Below, in pieces: positions 62,017 to 64,000 of a DNA stretch of 64,000 nucleotides (positions within the stretch are counted from its first letter, which is position 1; each line of letters opens with the position of its first letter). The stretch lies in assembly GCF_002251245.1 (NCBI RefSeq), contig NZ_NPJG01000098.1, positions 62,001-126,000 on the forward strand, given 5' to 3'. Source of the stretch: Prevotella sp. P5-92. GTDB lineage: Bacteria; Bacteroidota; Bacteroidia; Bacteroidales; Bacteroidaceae. The position numbers and the translations under genes are program-made. The notes under the pieces are model-generated. The model ran no database searches. It had not been told where the DNA came from and saw only the letters and a list, made by a program, of their open reading frames with translations.

Positions 62017-62600
62017 TAAAGCGTTTGTTTGACATAGTGGCATCGGGCTGTGGACTGTTGGTTCTCAGTCCCGTGCTTTTGCTTGTGGCCCTATGGGTAA
62101 AATTGGATTCAAAAGGTCCTGTTTTCTATCGCCAAGTGCGGGTAGGCCTGCACAATAAGGATTTCCGCATATTCAAGTTTCGCTCCATGCGTGTAGGGGC
62201 CGACAAGGGTTCTTTGGTCACTATCGGCGGTCGTGACCCCCGGGTCACTCGTTCTGGCTACTTCATTCGCAAATACAAACTCGACGAACTGCCCCAGCTC
62301 ATCAATGTCTTTGTCGGCGACATGAGTCTTGTAGGACCGCGTCCCGAAGTGCGTCACTATGTTGATTACTGGACTCCCCAACAGATGCGTGTGTTGGATG
62401 TGCGTCCAGGCATCACCGATCCGGCCTCGATCAAGTTCCGTAACGAGAATGAACTGATGGAACAGGCAGATGATCCAGAGGATTATTATATCCACATTAT
62501 CATGCAGGAGAAAATTCGCCTCTATTTGGAATATGTTGATAATGCTTCGTTTTGGTATGACATAAAGTTGATATTCCAGACTTTCAAGGCGATCGTATGA
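62013..62600 (+). CDS. Phosphoglycosyl transferase initiating glycan synthesis (PglC/WcaJ C-terminal type)
   Basis: Transfers a sugar-1-phosphate from UDP-sugar to undecaprenyl phosphate. The small monotopic form (195 residues) shows a hydrophobic re-entrant helix at 1-30, FRIFKFRSM, the catalytic region KYKLDELPQLINVF (Asp-Glu dyad) and SLVGPRPE. With the dehydratase and aminotransferase it suggests a diamino sugar at the reducing end; a PglD-type acetyltransferase is not in view. The natural stop (IFQTFKAIV) abuts the broken transposase. Confidence 0.93.
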   Translation: MIKRLFDIVASGCGLLVLSPVLLLVALWVKLDSKGPVFYRQVRVGLHNKDFRIFKFRSMRVGADKGSLVTIGGRDPRVTRSGYFIRKYKLDELPQLINVFVGDMSLVGPRPEVRHYVDYWTPQQMRVLDVRPGITDPASIKFRNENELMEQADDPEDYYIHIIMQEKIRLYLEYVDNASFWYDIKLIFQTFKAIV

Positions 62601-63413
62601 AACGGCTTCTCCCTCTTAATGAGATGGCAGTGAACTTTGGTTTGGTGAGCAACCATCCAGTACGGAAGCGTGGCCGTAAGTCCTTCTTCTCCCCGGAGGG
62701 CAAAGTTGCTCTGATGTTCCTGAAGATGTACACCCAGCTGAGTGCCCCGAAACTGCTGGAGCAGTTGAACGGCAACGTCCACTATCAGATATTCTGCGAC
62801 GTGTACGTCAATCCTCTGTGCCCCCTGACGAACTACAAGCTGATAGATGACATCATCTCCGAGCTTTCCGACAAGCTGAAGATCCAGCAACAGCAGAACA
62901 TACTCGCAGATGCATGGAAACCGTACATGAAAGAGCTTGATACATTCTACACAGATGCGACATGCTATGAGAGCGAGATGCGGTATCTCTTTCATCGAGA
63001 CACACTCCTTCAACGCCTTCAATGAGGGCACAAGACTCGGACATTGCATCAAGATGCACATGCGGCTGTTTGGTGTGGATGCGAAGAAGATTGGTGGCGA
63101 CACCGGCTATGCAGGCACAGCCAACAGGGACCTCTGCAAGGAACTGGGCATACAGACATCATTCGTCAAGCGTGGCCGTCCATCAGCAGAGAAGAAGAGG
63201 GAGGAAGACTATGTCCGCAAGGAACTGGCAAGAGTCAGGGCCACTCAGATGGAAGGCTCGTTCGGAACACAGAAAGAGCATTACGCCATGCGCAGGATCA
63301 AGGCCAGGAAGAAGAAAACAGAGATCCTGTACATCTTCTTCGGCATCCACACAGCGAACGCAGTCCATCTGGCGGGGCGTCTGGCAGGGCTGCAAGAGAC
63401 CAAGACGGCATAA
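62597..63413 (+). pseudogene. Internally deleted transposase (IS1182-like, DUF772/DDE type)
   Basis: Two out-of-frame pieces belong to one transposase. The first (62597-63025) has the DUF772-like part: FSPEGKVALMFLKMYTQ, NGNVHYQIFCDV and DATCYESEMRY. The second, in another frame (from about 62985 to 63413), resumes with ISFIETHSFNAFNEGTRL, GGDTGYAGTANRD, EGSFGTQKEHY and FFGIHTANAVHLAGR. In intact relatives, to my recollection, a long middle section separates ESEMRYP from the ISFIE segment; here it is missing and the join lies at CGGTAT (62981-62986). The N-terminus also starts late (LLPLNEMA), so the 5' end seems lost. Non-functional. Confidence 0.85.
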
Positions 63414-63535
63414 GAGACATCTGAAACGGAATTAAGATGGAGTCCTCCGAAGAGAACTCCTAATCTGTTATCGGCAAAGGTAGCAAATACACGACTTTGG
63501 AGTGCCGTTATATCAGCAAAAAGCAATTAAAACTT
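62601..63535 (+). mobile_element. Remnant of an IS1182-like insertion sequence, ends uncertain
   Basis: Contains the broken transposase. The left edge coincides with the end of the phosphoglycosyl transferase gene; the right edge is not defined, and I could not identify terminal inverted repeats or a target duplication. Confidence 0.6.
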
Positions 63536-63848
63536 GTCGCATGGAACATCAAGATACCAAGCTGACCTCTATGCGTCCACGACTGAAAAAATTAAACGAC
63601 AATCCCTAGTTAAACTACACGGCAATCTGCAAGAAAAGCGGTTGGGACTGTTGTTACATAACTAGTATCACGACCGTCCCACAACTATGGAATACTCGTC
63701 ACCATAACTATGGAACGTGCGTCTCAAAAGCTATGGAACAACCGTGATACAAGAATGTGGTACAGTCGTGCCAGTAGTTAGAGAGTTCTGTAATACACAA
63801 TAATAAGAAAAAAACTAAGATTCCTTTGTTGGTCTTAGAAAAAATCGC
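63414..63848. other. Non-coding stretch after the IS remnant
   Basis: About 435 bases without a convincing gene. The first part may be IS end sequence; 63662-63776 is a degenerate 23-bp tandem repeat tract; the last bases hold the promoter of the next gene. Confidence 0.65.
63662..63776 (+). repeat. Degenerate 23-bp tandem repeats upstream of the DUF4422 gene
   Basis: Units start at 63662, 63685, 63708, 63731 and 63754. The middle three share CTATGGAA, a CGT 12-14 bases in, and CA near position 18; the outer two are more decayed. GTATCACG (63665-63672) is also the inverse of CGTGATAC (63743-63750). Confidence 0.75.
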
Positions 63849-63856
63849 TATCTTTG
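63825..63856 (+). promoter_or_regulatory. Promoter of the DUF4422 gene
   Basis: TTTG at 63825-63828 and TATCTTTG at 63849-63856 with exactly 20 bases between; the ATG is at 63886. Confidence 0.8.
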
Positions 63857-63885
63857 CAGCATATTTTCATCATATTCAGAATCAT

Positions 63886-64000
63886 ATGGCAAACATAAAA
63901 ATTATGGTGTGTGCCCACAAGAATGTGGCACTGCCTAAGCATGAATACTTTTTCCCCATTCAGGCTGGTGCCGCCCAACACGACATCATCCCCGAATATC
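63886..64000 (+). CDS. DUF4422 capsule/glycan protein, 5' part only
   Basis: The first 38 codons of a gene cut by the window end. MANIKIMVCAHKN, then LPKHEYFFPIQAGAA, match the start of DUF4422 proteins, which are glycosyltransferase-like enzymes of capsule clusters. A good promoter precedes it, so the glycan cluster appears to resume after the IS remnant. Confidence 0.78.
   Translation, partial: MANIKIMVCAHKNVALPKHEYFFPIQAGAAQHDIIPEY

Noticed and set aside
46744..62600. Secretion or defence system in the glycan cluster
   Set aside because: All genes fit exopolysaccharide synthesis and export; no nuclease, NTPase-effector or toxin-like gene was found.
63662..63776. Possible CRISPR array in the 23-bp repeats
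   Set aside because: Units are contiguous and degenerate, with no constant repeats separated by unique spacers, and no cas genes are near.

Overview
The window looks like a chromosomal segment of a gut Bacteroidales, most likely Prevotellaceae (Prevotella/Segatella type). Evidence: many genes are preceded by the Bacteroidota -7 box TAnnTTTG, several with TTTG/TTG 19-20 bp upstream, and Shine-Dalgarno sequences are rare. Rho carries a long acidic insert. There is a complete MutAB mutase next to a Na+-pumping methylmalonyl-CoA-type decarboxylase (succinate to propionate). Pectin hydrolases and an SLBB-exporter exopolysaccharide cluster are also typical. No phage or CRISPR is visible; the only mobile element is a decayed IS near the right end. 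All family assignments come from reading translations, with no database search.

Layout. 1-1640: xylulokinase. 1652-11640 (minus): a tightly packed housekeeping run lon-tgt-lptF/G-DEAD helicase-(internal promoter)-rho-folK-M64 peptidase, with 1-4 base start/stop overlaps. 11704-12036: three identical tRNA-Lys(CTT) genes with a promoter, and a terminator ending just before lon. 12296-15498: zinc-ribbon membrane protein and GH25 lysozyme (minus), divergent from a C11 lipoprotein peptidase. 15533-20405: glnS, TPR protein, DedA, mannose-1-phosphate guanylyltransferase. 20556-21992: pyruvate kinase, followed by a 31-bp perfect inverted copy of its own 3' end. 22348-25610 (minus): hisG-hisD-hisC. 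25733-28075: MltF-like lipoprotein and a WecB-like protein that has lost catalytic residues. 28154-33209 (minus): AspT-type transporter, decarboxylase gamma (lamin-tail fusion), biotin carrier, beta subunit, terminator, LuxR-type regulator. 33471-37484: mutA-mutB. 37672-38901: BaiN-type flavoprotein. 39021-46630: pectin operon (GH28-GH105 fusion, CE8, PL1). 46744-62600: exopolysaccharide cluster (SLBB exporter, Wzz, flippase, TupA-like ATP-grasp, polymerase, four GT2 enzymes, an opposed GH16, 4,6-dehydratase, aminotransferase, phosphoglycosyl transferase). 62597-63413: broken transposase. 63886-end: start of a DUF4422 capsule gene.

How they work together. MutAB interconverts succinyl-CoA and methylmalonyl-CoA, and the divergent decarboxylase subunits would decarboxylate methylmalonyl-CoA while exporting Na+. 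The catalytic alpha subunit is not in the window. The pectin genes would demethylate, cleave and trim homogalacturonan/rhamnogalacturonan oligomers. The exopolysaccharide genes form an apparently complete Wzx/Wzy-type machine with a PglF-PglE-PglC-like module making the first, amino-sugar residue.

The most unusual signal is a recurring architecture at gene 3' ends. Stop codons of GH25, the zinc-ribbon gene, hisG, wecB and luxR sit inside 12-23 bp tandem repeats that re-copy the gene tail, and pyk's tail is re-copied in inverted form. Two other genes (lon, luxR) begin about 10 bases after the U-tract of an intrinsic terminator.
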